From: Siphonodentalium dalli
Lineage: Eukaryota; Mollusca; Scaphopoda; Gadilida; Siphonodentaliidae
Length of the DNA stretch: 64,000 nucleotides
Direction: 5' to 3'
NCBI GenBank assembly: GCA_032622095.1
Contig: CP136068.1
Span: 149,245,365-149,309,364 of the forward strand
The position numbers and the translations under genes are program-made. The notes under the pieces are model-generated. The model worked only from the letters and a program-made list of their open reading frames with translations. It was not told the origin of the DNA and ran no database searches. Shown piece by piece: positions 47,130-60,100 of the stretch (its first letter is position 1; each line of letters begins with the position of its first letter).

Positions 47130-49600
47130 AGTTGGTGTTACGCCGAGTGTTGTAGTAACTGACGAGTTATGTTGTAGCTCACGAGTTCTGTAGTAATAAT
47201 CATCGGGTTGTGTGGTAGCTCACGAGTTATATATCTAGTTAAAATCGCCGGGTTGTGTGGTAGCTCACGAGTTATGTAGTAAAATCAACGTAGTGTAGTA
47301 GAAAATAAGCTATATTTAGTAGAAAATTTTCGAAGACCATGCAGTTTGGACTTTATGCAATATTACATACTTCAGGTGTGTGAAGTTAATTTCCCCATTT
47401 CTCAGACCATCTCTGCACTTTGAGTTTTTTTTTTTTGCACGCGAAAGGTGTAACTTTTACCCAATTTGTGCTCCATCACTCGAATTTGGTCCCAATTTGA
47501 TCGGTTTCCACATTTTACAGACCATCGCCACAAAAGTAGATGATGTTTAGTTTTTTGGCGAAAGGGGTTCTTTTAACCAAAACTTTCCCTCTCTCAAATC
47601 TGGTCCCAATTTTCTCGGTTTCCCCATTGTACAGACCATCGCTGGGATTAGAACATTTTAGACCAAAAACGAGTTATGTGGTAGCTCACGAGTTATGTAG
47701 TAACAATCGCCTAGTTTTGAGGAAGCGCACGAGTAATGTAGTAAATTCAACGAGTTGTGCAGTAGATAATCAACGAGTCGTGTAGTAGATAATCAACGAG
47801 TCGTGTAGTAGATAATCAACGAGTCGTGTAGTAGATAATCAACGAGTCGTGTCGTAGATAATCAACGAGTTGTGTAGTATATAATCAACGAGTTGTGCAG
47901 TAGATAATCAACGAGTCGTGTAGTAGATAATCAACGAGTCGTGTAGTAGATAATCAACGAGTCGTGTAGTAGATAATCAACGAGTCGTGTCGTAGATAAT
48001 CAACGAGTCGTGTAGTAGATAATCAACGAGTTGTGTAGTATATAACCAACGAGTTGTGCAGTAGATAATCAACGAGTCGTGTAGTAGATAATCAACGAGT
48101 CGTGTAGTAGATAATCAACGAGTCGTGTAGTAGATAATCAACGAGTTGTGTAGTATATAATCAACGAGTTGTGCAGTAGATAATCAACGAGTAATGTAGT
48201 AAATTCAACGAGTTGTGTAGTAGATAATCAACGAGTCGTGTAGTAGATAATCAACGAGTCGTGTAGTAGATAATCAACGAGTCGTGTAGTAGACAATCAA
48301 CGAGTTGTGTAGTATATAATCAACGAGTCGTGTAGTAGATAATCAACGAGTCGTGTAGTAAATAATCAACGAGTCGTGTAGTAGATAATCAACGAGTTGT
48401 GTAGTAGATAATCAACGAGTTGTGTAGTAGATAATCAACGAGTTGTGCAGTAACACAATAAGCTAACGAGTTATGTAGTAGACAATCGTGGAATTTGGTA
48501 GCAACAGTTTTCTTTTATTTTCGAAACCAGTTTGGACTTTATGCAATATTTTATAGTAAATTCAGGTGTGTTAATTTCACCATTTATTCAGACCATCGCT
48601 GGGTCGATTTTGAGTTTTTGTCTCGAACGGTGTCATTTTTACCCAATCCGTGCACTCGAATTTGGTCTAATTTTTATCGGTTTCCCATTTTACAGACCAT
48701 TGCTGGACTGAACATGTTCGACCCAAATAAGCTTTTTTGCGCGCGCGAAAGGTATTCTGTTTTCCAAATACGTGCTCTCTCACGATTTGCGATTCCTCTT
48801 GTCCGAACAATTCCGCCTCAGCTACTTCGGAGATCAATTTAGACTCAATGTGCTATTTATCCTCATTAGTTACCAGAAAACAAGATCGGAAAATAGCCCA
48901 GTTCCCTCACGCCCGCAGAATATTTAGATTGCTTTGGTTCACGTCGAGTGTTCCCTGAGCGTTATTGTCTACCAGTATTGACCGATGCAGTGCAGTACCA
49001 TCGCTGCAAGTATGAAAGGACCAGGGGAGACATTTCTGCGATAAGACCTGTTGTAATATTGGGCTTATATATAGGGAGAAATTATATCTAAACCGATATC
49101 TCCAATAATAATAGTAACTACCTACTTAGACATCCTGTGATAGTGGGTTGGTGTATAGACAGTTGTGGAAATCTATACACAGTGCTTCGCGACTAAAAGC
49201 TTGAAAATGTCATGAATACCCTATTTGTGCGCAATCCTCTTTGCCCACATCACAAGGAATTCGTTAGTCTAAATGATGACAGTGGGCGTAAATGTGATGG
49301 GTCCATAAACGTCGTCGATGGCACGGACATTTCTCAAGCCTATAATGATTTGTTTATGCGAGTGCTTCTTTGAAAAATACATTAGACCAAGTGTTACGCA
49401 GAGTTTTGTAGTAACTGACGAGTTATGTGGTAGCTTGCGAGTTCTGTAGTAACAATCGCTGAGTTGTGGGGTAGCTCACGAGTTACATATGTAGCAAAAT
49501 CAACGAGTAGCGTAGTAATTTGAGGCCACGAGTTCTTTAGTAGAAAATCAACGAATTGAGTTGTAAAAAAACAAAACATCGCCGAGCTTTGTAGCAACAT
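47130..49600 (+). repeat. CGAGT(T/C)(A/G)TGTAGTA satellite locus with duplicated flanks
   Basis: Degenerate monomers at 47140-47330, 47665-47745 and 49395-49600 surround the regular array. Two ~280-bp flanks at 47337-47660 and 48515-48790 are duplicates, sharing CAGTTTGGACTTTATGCAAT, TTCAGGTGTGT and GGTTTCC-CATTTTACAGACC. Confidence 0.8.
47745..48450 (+). repeat. 23-bp satellite, ~30 copies, higher-order pattern
   Basis: Unit GTCGTGTAGTAGATAATCAA then CGA. Variant units (TTGTGCAG, GTGTCGTAG, TAGTATATAA) come back at multiples of 23 bp: TTGTGC at 47755, 47893, 48054, 48169 and 48443 (spacings 138, 161, 115 and about 274). There are no unique spacers. Confidence 0.95.
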
Positions 49601-50435
49601 TTTTTTTATGTTCTAGGAAACTATTTGTAAGGTTATTGGACAGTAAGCACGTATACATGTATTTATAACATGATACAACCTTTTTACATTCATTAAACCC
49701 ATTCTATAATAATGATATACATGTACAGCGGTCATTGTGTAACATAATATAGTACCAAGTGTACCCAAAGTCATTACTGTTGCGCAAGCGCGACATCTGA
49801 TGACATTCGGTTTGTCGTATGTTTACATTTCGTACGCTACGGACGAGGAATGAAGACGAATCGGTGTCTGTTACTCATACTGATTTAGTGTGAAAAGTTA
49901 TTAGAATAAATTTACAACATTAAATAAGCGAAAGAGTCTTATTTATCTGGGACTATTTCTTTACGCGGGCAAAAAAAAAACGCATAGTTATGAGAAACGT
50001 CATCGCATGCTCTATATATAAGCCGCTGTTAGTTTAATGTCCCATTTTTTTTATTAATTATGCATTATGGGGGTTTTGGGTCAAATAATAAATATAATCT
50101 ACAACACGTCCCGAGTTTATAGCGAAATGTTCAACTCGTCCAGTAAACTAGGACTGGACCTGACCAAAGGCTACATGTATGTCCAGACCTAATTTACTGG
50201 ACTCGTTTTGTATAAATTTTTCTATGAACTGGGGTTGAATTGCAGATCCTCTATATATGTATGCACTGGAAAACATTCTATGATATACTTTTTCAAGGCC
50301 AAAGCTGCTCGGCACGTATACACAAACTCGTACATGGGTACGTGTATAGATGTCATGCTACCCTCTAACTTGTGGCGTCTGTCATGGCACTGCATTAAGT
50401 GACTACGGTTGGAGTATACACCAGCATGTTCTCAC

Positions 50436-50662
50436 CTTTTATCACACTCTCGCAAAGTGTGGCAAGTGATGTTGATCCAAATGCGTTGGACCACGACATG
50501 CTGCGATAGTTTAATGTCACGTGCGTCAGGCCTGTCTGTTCATCACTAGGGTTCTGGTTCGCCCACGTTGCGAACCGAATTGGATTCACGGATCGCCAGT
50601 CGTACCAAGATACATTATGAAATCGAACGTCAATCCAGAAATACGACGACAATGGTTCTGGC
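50436..50662 (-). CDS. Membrane lectin-like protein, second CTLD exon
   Basis: 227 nt from the acceptor TTGTTTTAG to the donor AAAAG|GTGAGA; phases 2 in and 1 out fit both neighbours. It encodes the second half of a C-type-lectin-like domain: PLSSYFWIDVRFHNVSWYDW (WIGL-like strand and following loop), FATWANQNPSDEQTGLTHVT (the long-loop region with W-x-x-x-x-P), then YRSMSWSNAF and SLATLCE. The usual Cys before V-x-L is His (THVTL), and its partner is also missing, so the inner disulfide is lost while the outer one to LCE remains. The sugar triplet reads QNP, not QPD or EPN. So the fold is clear but canonical calcium-dependent sugar binding is doubtful. Confidence 0.88.
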
Positions 50663-53346
50663 CTAAAACAAGAGATACGAGACATTAACCATGTTTAACT
50701 ACCGTACGTATAACTTGTAACATGTGTTACTATGCTGTTACTATGCTGTTACTATGCTGTTGCTATGATGATGCACATGGAGGGAACATTCAGAACATTT
50801 TGCGGCACCAAACCTATACGTGTCTACACATCTGTCATTGTCTGGCGAAATTTGTAGATAATAGTCGGGTGGCGAGAACAAGTTGCCATATTAATGCGAC
50901 CAGCGATGCACTTAAAGGCACGTGAGGCCTTAGTTGTCGAAAATATTCATATTTGTTCCAATCACCGTAAACAGAAAAACATTAACACGCATACAGTTTC
51001 GTTCATATATACCATGACCATCGCGTAAACAGCATGTTATCATAAAGACCTACTATATTTTACCTAAGCAAGAGCCTGATTGTGTTACAGAAGACAGCAC
51101 AATGCTACTGGTTAATCACACAAATGGCATAAACGCTCTTTAGTACTTCTATATCAGGAATTCACCTACAAAGAACGCTCTTTATGTTTACCATCATAAT
51201 ATAAACAAACACCAGAAAAGTAACTTTTGATGCTTTTATTTACATAACAATGGTCAAACATATTACAATAACATACTGTTTATGCGATATTTCTTATTTG
51301 TATTCGGACAAAGTCTGTCTACATTTTGATGTTCTTTCTGTTTGTGGCGGTTTTTGACGGGTGGAAATAATTTCACAGGATACCCACCGCCAAGGCCAAC
51401 CGTACCTTTAATTGGCTTAAACCAAATTAAGATATTTCCGCACAGGAAAATCGATACCCGCACAGCGTTGATGGCTCATTCGGTTATGAGAATATTTTAT
51501 TATTCCTTTCGCTGCAAGTTTTGTATGCTATAGGTTTGACACAAAACTTGGAAACGGTTTAATCGCATGCTATACATGTAGCTTAAATAATCACGTTAGT
51601 CAGGTGTCCTCCGTTGACAAAAACAACACACGTTACAAGTTAGACAGACGTGTGGTTGAACCCGGTATTGTCTCTAAATTAACATCTAACTTAAATAAAA
51701 TATACTGGTCATGTTCACCATATATAATTATCAAATCATAAGCAACGAATAATCCGTTCCAAAAATAAATATAAAACAAAATTATATTCACCCATTACCC
51801 CTTCCCTTCGCTACGGAAACTCTTCCCGCCTTACCAACAATACACACATCAATAAAACTGGAAATATCTATATCTGGCAAAATTTAATGGAGACGGGGTA
51901 GGGTTTGGTGTCGCAGCGGAGTGCTTTTCAACCCCCCCCCCCCCCCCTCCCCGTGTTAGCGACGGTATTTGCGTCGCAACTACGTTTTGCTGTGCGATTG
52001 CATGGTACACAGCAAGCGAGATGATTCACGTCTACCAGTGCCTGAGTTCGAATGATAAACATCTGAAAAGCGTATGCATGTATCTATATACAAGCCAAGT
52101 GTTTGTGCGGTGTGTGTTTGTATGTAACTATGTCGCGCTTTTGGCGCGTTTATAACTTTTCACTCCTACGTCCAATTTAGTCCAAATTAGGTACATACGA
52201 AGAGACGCATCTCACACATTCTACAAGCGAAATTTCAGGCTGACTGGTTAAGGTAAAGATGGCCCGATAGCACATTGTCCATGCAAGGGTCGCGATGGCG
52301 AAATATCTGTACGATTAAGAATTTAGTGAGCATACCAATGCATGCATGGGTGCACATGTAAGATAACCCTAGCGATGTATCGCTACTCTAGCGATATGTG
52401 TGACGTAACACATACACCCATATACCACCACTTGATTGAGGATTCATACATATATATATACACTGTATATACCAATATCCATACAACCAGAATCGAATAT
52501 CAGACTCGGTATCCATATAGGAACCTCGCGTGTTACCCCCCCCCCCCCCCAGCCGTTGCTATCACACACTGAAGTCGGCTCCCATATATGGTCATATGAA
52601 ATTATCATAACAGCAGGACCAATTCCGATGTGTATTATAAACCAAACACCTCATTTCGGCCAATTTGGCCGGTTACTTCATGTGAGTTTTTCATCTGACG
52701 TGTGTGTCGGAATAATGATGTGGAGGATTTATGTAAATGTTAGCCCAAACTACATTTCCAAGTAACGATGGTTTTGTTGTTTATTTTGAGGAATAATACC
52801 GCGTCAGATGAATTCAGCCCAAATATGTTAACAGTTGTCGTGTAAAACATTCGGCAGTAAGTTAGCGTTATTTAGTATTTGTGGATGTCCTTTAACATGG
52901 GGAAAATAGACTACTGCGCTTGAACGAGCATGTGAATTGTCGTTTTTAATGTATAGCAACTTTATAATCAATAACAGAGGCATTCTCTGTCAAATAAGGT
53001 CGCTCTATTTACGATACCAATTGGGGAACTTTGTAAATTAAATTACGCGTAAACTTAACCTGCTGCAAATAGAAAAGGTGTCGGAATCGGCGTACTCGCC
53101 CCAGGGCTAACTCGCCCAATCGGCGCGTGCCAACTCGGAATAAAAGGCCAACTCGGAATAAAAGATGCATACGGGGTGTTATATGGAGTTTGGTCCGTTG
53201 TTTCTCAATGAATATTATTGAAATTTGGTGTATATGTCCGGGCTGGGACATGGAATACAACAACGTTTGAATTGTTTTTAAATTTACAAATTTGTTGATT
53301 TTATTCATTTTGTTTTCGTTCTGAAACACACTATAAAGTGTATATA

Positions 53347-53660
53347 ATATAATAACGAACACGAGACATACATAATTTATGAACTGTTAACAAAAGATAT
53401 CAAATTCAATACATGACAAAGATGACTCAGTGGAGTTTATAAAGTGAACATAAAAACATTGAGGTAAGAATCTTTTTAAGGAATTCAACTTTATTTAATG
53501 ATAATAAACACATAAATTAAAATAACAAACATGAGACATACATGATTTATAAACTGTTAACAAAAGATATCAAACTCAATACATGACAAAGATGACTCAG
53601 TGAAGTTTATAAAGTGAACATAAAAATATTAAGGTAAAAATCTTTTTAAGCATTACTAAA
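53347..53660. repeat. 172-bp direct tandem duplication
   Basis: Both copies contain GAGACATACAT(A/G)ATTTAT, GAACTGTTAACAAAAGATAT / AAACTGTTAACAAAAGATAT, GACAAAGATGACTCAGTG and GAATCTTTTTAAG / AAATCTTTTTAAG. Confidence 0.88.
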
Positions 53661-53679
53661 CCGTTTAGCACAGTCCACT

Positions 53680-55100
53680 TCACTCATCCGATCATCACTA
53701 AACTTCATATTTATCTTGATATTGATCTATCAGATGAGAGCTATCAATTTTTTTTTTCATTTTATAGGAAAAAATGGTCGCCAGCGGCCATATTGCATTT
53801 ACGTTATATGTTATCGCGTCATGTCGATATCTAGTATTACTTAGAAATTTCACCTTTCCAGATTCATAATTGCTCCATTGACTGTAACAGATGGAATTAT
53901 TCCCCTCTTCGGATAGAGTGTCACTGAAACTTTATTTTGTCAGACTGTCTGTATAGTCACTGATTATATATGGCAATAATCTGTAATAAGATGTAGCACT
54001 ATTTTATTTTATATTTACATGCAGTGCTGTTTTTATACAACAATTCTAATCCCCCCTAGATCATCATGTGATCGACCATACATCGCGCGAGGACCTGGTT
54101 GAATTAAGGGGGGTTTTTATGGATAACTTCTGTCCTCAAGCTAGATTATACTTATGACATTTAATGGCATGTTTCTAACATGGAGGGTTAGATATGCGTG
54201 AGACACCACCACTCTTCAATTCACACCAAGTTATCAGCTGTCATATTCGGATATTAGAACCCATAGCCATGATATATGGTTTATTTTGTGTATACTAGTA
54301 ATATTGTTATTTTCAGTACCTTTATATACCAGTACTGTGTATAACAATGCATATACATTAATCCATGTATACATGTATATTGATTCAACGGATTCAGTGG
54401 TTTTGTCCATCAGTCTATCAAATTTGCGGGGAAAACATGGCCACAAGCAGTACACCCTGTTAAATTTCGAATTTGAATCAATTGGCGCACCCTGCAGCCA
54501 GCTTTTATTGGAGAACTTTTTCTCATGTGGATAGTTTGGGTCACCGCTAGATGTGAGCCATGTTTTGTTCTCAAGCTGTCCTTGTGAAGACATCACTGCC
54601 AGCGGTGATCTTGAATTTTACTATTTTTATGGCTAAATAATTTGGTTGATCCTACAGACGACACCCCTTGTCCGATCGTCACCAGATTCCACAATGATCT
54701 TCTGGATAACCAGGGGGAGAGTAATCTAATTTTCCCGAATTTCGTTAAAAAACATTACCACAGGCAGCAATTTGGTATCTTACTGTTTGATCCTCTTTTG
54801 CGTGACTGAATTGTTTAGCAACTGTACAGTCATATCCCTCATCTGATAGTCACCACACTTTATATTGATCTTCGGGCTGACAACTAGATGGGAGCTATCG
54901 AATGCTTTGAATTTTTTTGGAAAACATTGTCACCAGCAGTCATCTTCTATTTTGGTTTTTATATACATGTATATCTCTTCATTCGGATAGCCAGTATTAC
55001 GTAGGTACTTCAACTTTCCGCATTCCTGTCATCATTTGAAATATAAAAATTTACCTGATACCATGCACCCTTCAAAATTTGTTTCGTCGTATCTATTTTA
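53680..55100. repeat. Diverged repeat, CATC(C/T)GATxxTCACCA units
   Basis: Three to four loose units (about 53695, 54670, 54838) share TCATC-GAT-GTCACCA, TTGATCTTC, GATG(A/G)GAGCTATC and GGAAAA-AT(T/G)GTC(A/G)CCAGC. They are non-coding and strongly diverged. Confidence 0.5.
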
Positions 55101-55194
55101 ATGACCCGTATGGTAATATTGATACAGATATATTTGTCAAACATTTCTTTGTACAATATACAGGTATTTAGTTTGTAACTAAATCTAGAAATAT

Positions 55195-55640
55195 ATAATA
55201 GTAGCTGGTGGACCCTACTTCGTCCGGGATGTTCCCCTCTGATTTTCGGAGAATTGCGCGATTTAACCTTGAATTGACCATTTTAAAGGTGAACGTCATG
55301 TCGGGTCCCGATTTGACCCGCCCAAAACACTCCCCGGACAAAAGTCACGACAAAAGTACCCGTCGAAATCCGCCCGGCTTTACCCGATTTGACCTTGAAT
55401 TGACAATTTGGAATGTCAAGATCAGGTCAGGGTCATAATTTGACCCACCCGAAACACTCCTGGGACAAAAGTAACAGTAGGTATTATATTTCGTTGAAAT
55501 ACTTCGTTTTACCAGATTTGACCTTGAATTGATCTTTTTGAATGTCAAAGTCAGGTCGGGATCAAGATTTGACCCGTCCAAATAGTCCAGAAACATGCCT
55601 ACATCAGCACGTTCGAGAACATGGTCCCACGTGAAATTGG
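55195..55640 (-). mobile_element. Helitron-like copy of the 7-8 kb family
   Basis: Starts GTAGCTGGTGGACCCTACTT then CGTCCGGG, the reverse complement of the 3' tail at 8325-8352. It repeats TTGACCTTGAATTGAC, GTCAGGTCGGG and GACCCG(C/T)CCAAA three times. Confidence 0.6.
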
Positions 55641-56214
55641 ACCCGTCAATATTGCTCCCGGGATCGAAGTAGTCCTACACACAAATTTTTAGTCGGATCG
55701 GTCAGTGGTATGTACATCATTTCAAGATATATACATGTTTTGCAATTTAGGAACAGAATATAGAAAGATAGTTCAGACTGTTGAGGCGTCGAAGAACCTG
55801 CGATTATCAGCAATGTGCAATAAATGAAATGGCACACGAAAGAAGCGCACTCGCATCCGTATGGGCTAGCAACACCCATAAGTTATCTTGGGCGGATTAG
55901 TTGTGTGCACGTGAAGAGGAATGTTGCAGAAGCAAGAATGAAGTCGCTCCACAAAACTCCGAGAAGAATTTGGCGACCAAATGCGGCACCGAACAGGATC
56001 GCTTGGAAGTGGTCTTGATGCAGAGAGTCTAGAGTGACGAACGTATCCGTGCCGAAACGGTCTATGATCAAGCACCAGTAATGGTATCTTAGAGCATGCA
56101 TGACAGGAGTGTTACACGAAGAGGTGATGTGTTCGATTTCATTGTTATATGTCCCTAACACTGTCTTGTCACTGTTTTTCCATCACGAACTCAAATTTAG
56201 GTATATATCTCCAT

Positions 56215-56440
56215 TTCTCCTAAAACCATTATTTCAATACCTTCCCGCCTGGTCGATACCCCTCCCTCACTTTTTGTGGAAGGGGCATTTCTCCAAAGAG
56301 GAGAAGCCTTCATATAAGCCCTCGGGCTTATTGTCTGATCCTCGAATCCAAACAATAACTCTTATATTTTGTATTATGGGTCATCTGTATATCATGTCAT
56401 TTGTTTGGATTTGGAAATAAAAATATGTTCACACTAAACG
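56215..56440. repeat. Inverted partner of the 45.4-kb repeat
   Basis: See 45410-45610. The plus-strand open frame across it is incidental. Confidence 0.8.
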
Positions 56441-56542
56441 TTATGGACCTGTCGATTTGACAGGCAATCCCCTAGTCGTAACATAAGGATGTATACACGT
56501 CTATAAACTTAGTATAAAGTCCAACTTCGCGCGTAAACTTAC

Positions 56543-56705
56543 ATTGCAGCGATGATTTCGGAGACGTTTCGACTGTCAATAACACCCATTCGGCCACCGG
56601 CATCCTCACACGAGTCACGGGCCTCGGAGATATTTTGGAGTGTGTTGTTCCACCAGAAGCATCGTATGTCGTCATCGCCAACGTATAGTTGTTCCGTACA
56701 TGGAA
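56543..56705 (-). CDS. Membrane lectin-like protein, first CTLD exon
   Basis: 163 nt between the acceptor TTGTTTAAG and the donor GCAAT|GTAAGT, phases 1 in and 2 out. It has no ATG at its start and encodes 53 full codons: PCTEQLYVGDDDIRCFWWNN, TLQNISEARDSCEDAGGRMG, then VIDSRNVSEIIAA. This is the classic start of a CTLD: Cys pair, aromatic strand, helix 1 with ARDSC, and the GG-R-M-x-x-I signature. AT plus the G opening the exon at 50662 gives Met, so the domain reads on without a break. Sequons NNT, NIS and NVS suggest glycosylation. The signal-peptide exon should lie further upstream on minus, in or beyond the palindromic region; I did not find it. Confidence 0.87.
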
Positions 56706-57199
56706 CTTAAACAAAGGAGAATAAGTTTAATTAACATACAATGCAATCGCTAACATGATATGCAGTAGTCCAGGAGATATTGGTCGACCTCTGCACCCCC
56801 CCCCCCCCCGGACTCAACTTCACCCCACTAATTTTCTTTCTTGATGTCTCCTCTAATTTTTGTCGGTTGTTAACAAGAAGAAAGGGTAGCCGCAGAGACT
56901 CCAGACAAGATGGCGTCCATCATGGTGGTCATTTTGTATATGCACCAGGTCTCTTTGATCGGCGTTATAGTAAAGATGATATCACATGCGGTCTTGTTTT
57001 CCGCTCGGTTCGTTATGCTAATATACAACCCTTACAAATTAGCCAAAGATCCGACACCAGAATCCAATATGGCTATGCTATTTTTCTGACGTTTCACCAC
57101 ATTTCGTTTGTCTCTGTGGGAAATTATTGGCATCTTGGCGTGATGTTATACATTTATCGTATAGAAGAGTCATTGGCGAACACATGGGGACCATAATAT

Positions 57200-60100
57200 G
57201 GGTGTGTCTTTTTACCGGATTCCGGATCCCGGATTTCGACCCGGATTTAGGTGTCTTTTTACCGGATTTCGACCCGGATTCGGGTATGAATTTCATGCTT
57301 GTTTTATCACAGATTTAACCCATTAAAAGCCGTTTCTGACACGATTAGACCAATATAGGGCTGTCGTGCTCATTCAACCCGATTAATCGTATTTAAAGAT
57401 ATATATCGTGCCCGATCAGCATACTTCTTATTTTTTTATATAGACACGGCGGTTGGATTGATTTTACGTGATCATGATGGCATTTAAGGGAACACACCAT
57501 GTCCGGATCCGAATTAATTATCTCGTAATTATTGATCATATTTAAAGGTAGATATCATGTCCGGATCCGGTTTTTTTCTCTCTCCTTTTTTCCATATAAA
57601 TTATCGTCTTTTTGATATTTAAATGTCACGTGGAACAAAGTTATAAGTTGATTTTGAGACGTTATACTGGGCTGTTGGATTGATTTCACGGAATGATTAT
57701 CGCATTTAAAGGTACACACCATGTGCGGAACCGAATTAATTTCCACGTATTTACTGATAATACTTAAAGTTACAGATTATAAAGTAAAGTAAAGTATAAA
57801 GTTCTTCTTATAAAGTAATGCTTATTTAATACAATAAATGTAAGCTGAGTCGCGTGGAACTAGGTTATAGATGTTGATGTTTAGATAAGATCATTCCCGG
57901 ATTCGGATGCGAATAGTTCTTTTCTATTTCATATAAATAGTCAAGTATTTAATACATTAAATGGCAGCTGAGCCACGCGGAACTCAGTTTATTTGGAAAC
58001 GGTGAACATGGCGCTTGGATTGATTTCACGCGAGAATGAGCCCATTTACAGACAAACTTTATGCCCGGATCTGGATCCGGATTTTATGTGTCTTTTTCTA
58101 ATTTCGACCCGAACCCTGATCTCAATTTTATGTTTATTATAACCCATGTTTAACACATTAAAAGACATTTCAGACCCGCGAAAACATGGCACAGGTTGCG
58201 TTTAACAGTAATATCATTGGGATTGAAATAAATTGACTTGCTTTTGTTTTTTTTTGTTCTCCAGCCCACAAAAAAACCTGGTGCAGTTTAAATGGTTTAT
58301 TGTTTTAGTTCGATTATAAACGATAATATTTGTGATACTAGTAGTATTACTATTGTAAATTCGATATTTGAGCCGGTTTAAGTGAGATAGATGTACGACT
58401 TGTATTAAGCGTTTTATGTCACGATGCCCGAATCGTTATAAAAACACGGATAGCATATCCATCCCGTTGCAGCCCGCTACTGTTTATACAGGGATTATAT
58501 AGTCTGGCCGCCCGAATCGTTATAAAAACACTGCTAGCATATATATCCCGTTGCAGCCAGCTACAGTTTATTACAGTGATTATCTAGTTTAAAGGTACAG
58601 ACCATGCCCGGATTAAAAAAAAAATCTCCATATAAATTAACGCCTATTTAATATATTAAATGTCAGCTGAGTTAAGAGGAAGTTAGAAGTTGATTTTGAG
58701 AGGTTAGACCCGGCTGTTGGATTTATTTCACGGAAGGATGGTCGCATTTAAAGGTGCATGCCATGCACGGATCCGAATTAATTATCGCGTATTTATTAAT
58801 CATTTTTAAAGGTACAGATTATGCCCTGATCAATAAATACGCGATAATTATTTCGGATCCGAACATGGTATGTTTCCTCGAATGCAATATTCCTCACGGC
58901 AGATCAATACAATAACCGGGTTTATATGAAGAAAAGACAATATTCGGACAGGCAGGATTTAGATAATCTGTACCTTTAAAAATGATTAATAAATACGCGA
59001 TAATTAATTCGGATCCGTGCATGGCATGCACCTTTAAATGCGATCATCCTTCCGTGAAATAAATCCAACAGCCGGGTCTAACCTCTCAAAATCAACTTCT
59101 AACTTCCTCTTAACTCAGCTGACATTTAATATATTAAATAGGCGTTAATTTATATGCAGATTTTTTTTTTTAAACCGGATCCGGGCATGGTTTGTACCTT
59201 TAAACTAGATAATCACTGTATAAAGTGTAGCTGGCTGCAACGGGATATATATACTAGCAGTGTTTTTATAACGATTCGGGCGGCCTGACTATATAATCAC
59301 TGTATAAACAGTAGCGGGCTGCAACGGGATGGATATGCTATCCGTGTTTTTATAACCATTCGGGCGTCGTGACATAAAACGCTTAATACAAGTCGTTCAT
59401 CTATCTCACTTAAACCGGCTTAAATATCGAATTTACAATGGTAATACTACTAGTATCACAAATATAATCGTTTATAATCGAACTAAAACAATAAACCATT
59501 TAAACTGCACCAGGTTTTTTTGTGGGCTGGAGAACAAAAAAGATTCACAAAAGCAAGTCAATTTATTTCAATCCCAATGATATTACTGTTAAACGCAACC
59601 TGTGCCATGTTTTCGCGGGTCTGAAATGTCTTTTAATGTGTTAAACATGGGTTATAATAAACATAAAATTGAGATCAGGGTTCGGGTCGAAATTAGAAAA
59701 AGACACATAAAATCCGGATCCAGATCCGGGCATAAAGTTTGTCTGTAAATGGGCTCATTCTCGCGTGAAATCAATCCAAGCGCCATGTTCACCGTTTCCA
59801 AATAAACTGAGTTCCACGTGGCTCAGTTGCCATTTAATGTATTAAATACTTGACTATTTATATGAAATAGAAAAAAACTATTCGTATCCGAATCCGGGAA
59901 TGATCTGATCTAAACATCAACATCTATAACCTATAGTTCCACGCGACTCAGTTTACATTTATTGTATTAAATAAGCATTACTTTATAAGAAGAAAAATCC
60001 GGATCCGGGCATAATCTATACCTTTAAATATTATCAGTAAATACGTGGAAATTAATTCGGTTCCGCACATGGTGTGTACCTTTAAATTCGATAATCATTC

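Larger units (their letters stand above)
46767..50435 (-). other. Intron with a satellite locus
   Basis: From GTGAGA at 50435 to TTGTAG. It is dominated by ACGAGTT(A/G)TGTAGTA satellites (47130-49600). At 46867 CAGGGACGGAGCTAGCG resembles a hAT terminal repeat, without a recognised partner. Confidence 0.7.
50663..56542 (-). other. 5.9-kb intron of the membrane lectin gene
   Basis: GTAAGT at 56542 to TTTTAG. It holds a 172-bp direct duplication, diverged tandem repeats, a Helitron-like copy, poly(C) tracts, and the inverted partner of the 45.4-kb repeat. In 50700-53340 I saw only short repeats (GTTACTATGCT x3 near 50730) and no exon. Confidence 0.75.

Noticed and set aside
15478-48450. 34-bp and 23-bp arrays as CRISPR-like
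   Set aside because: Units are contiguous without unique spacers and the host is eukaryotic.
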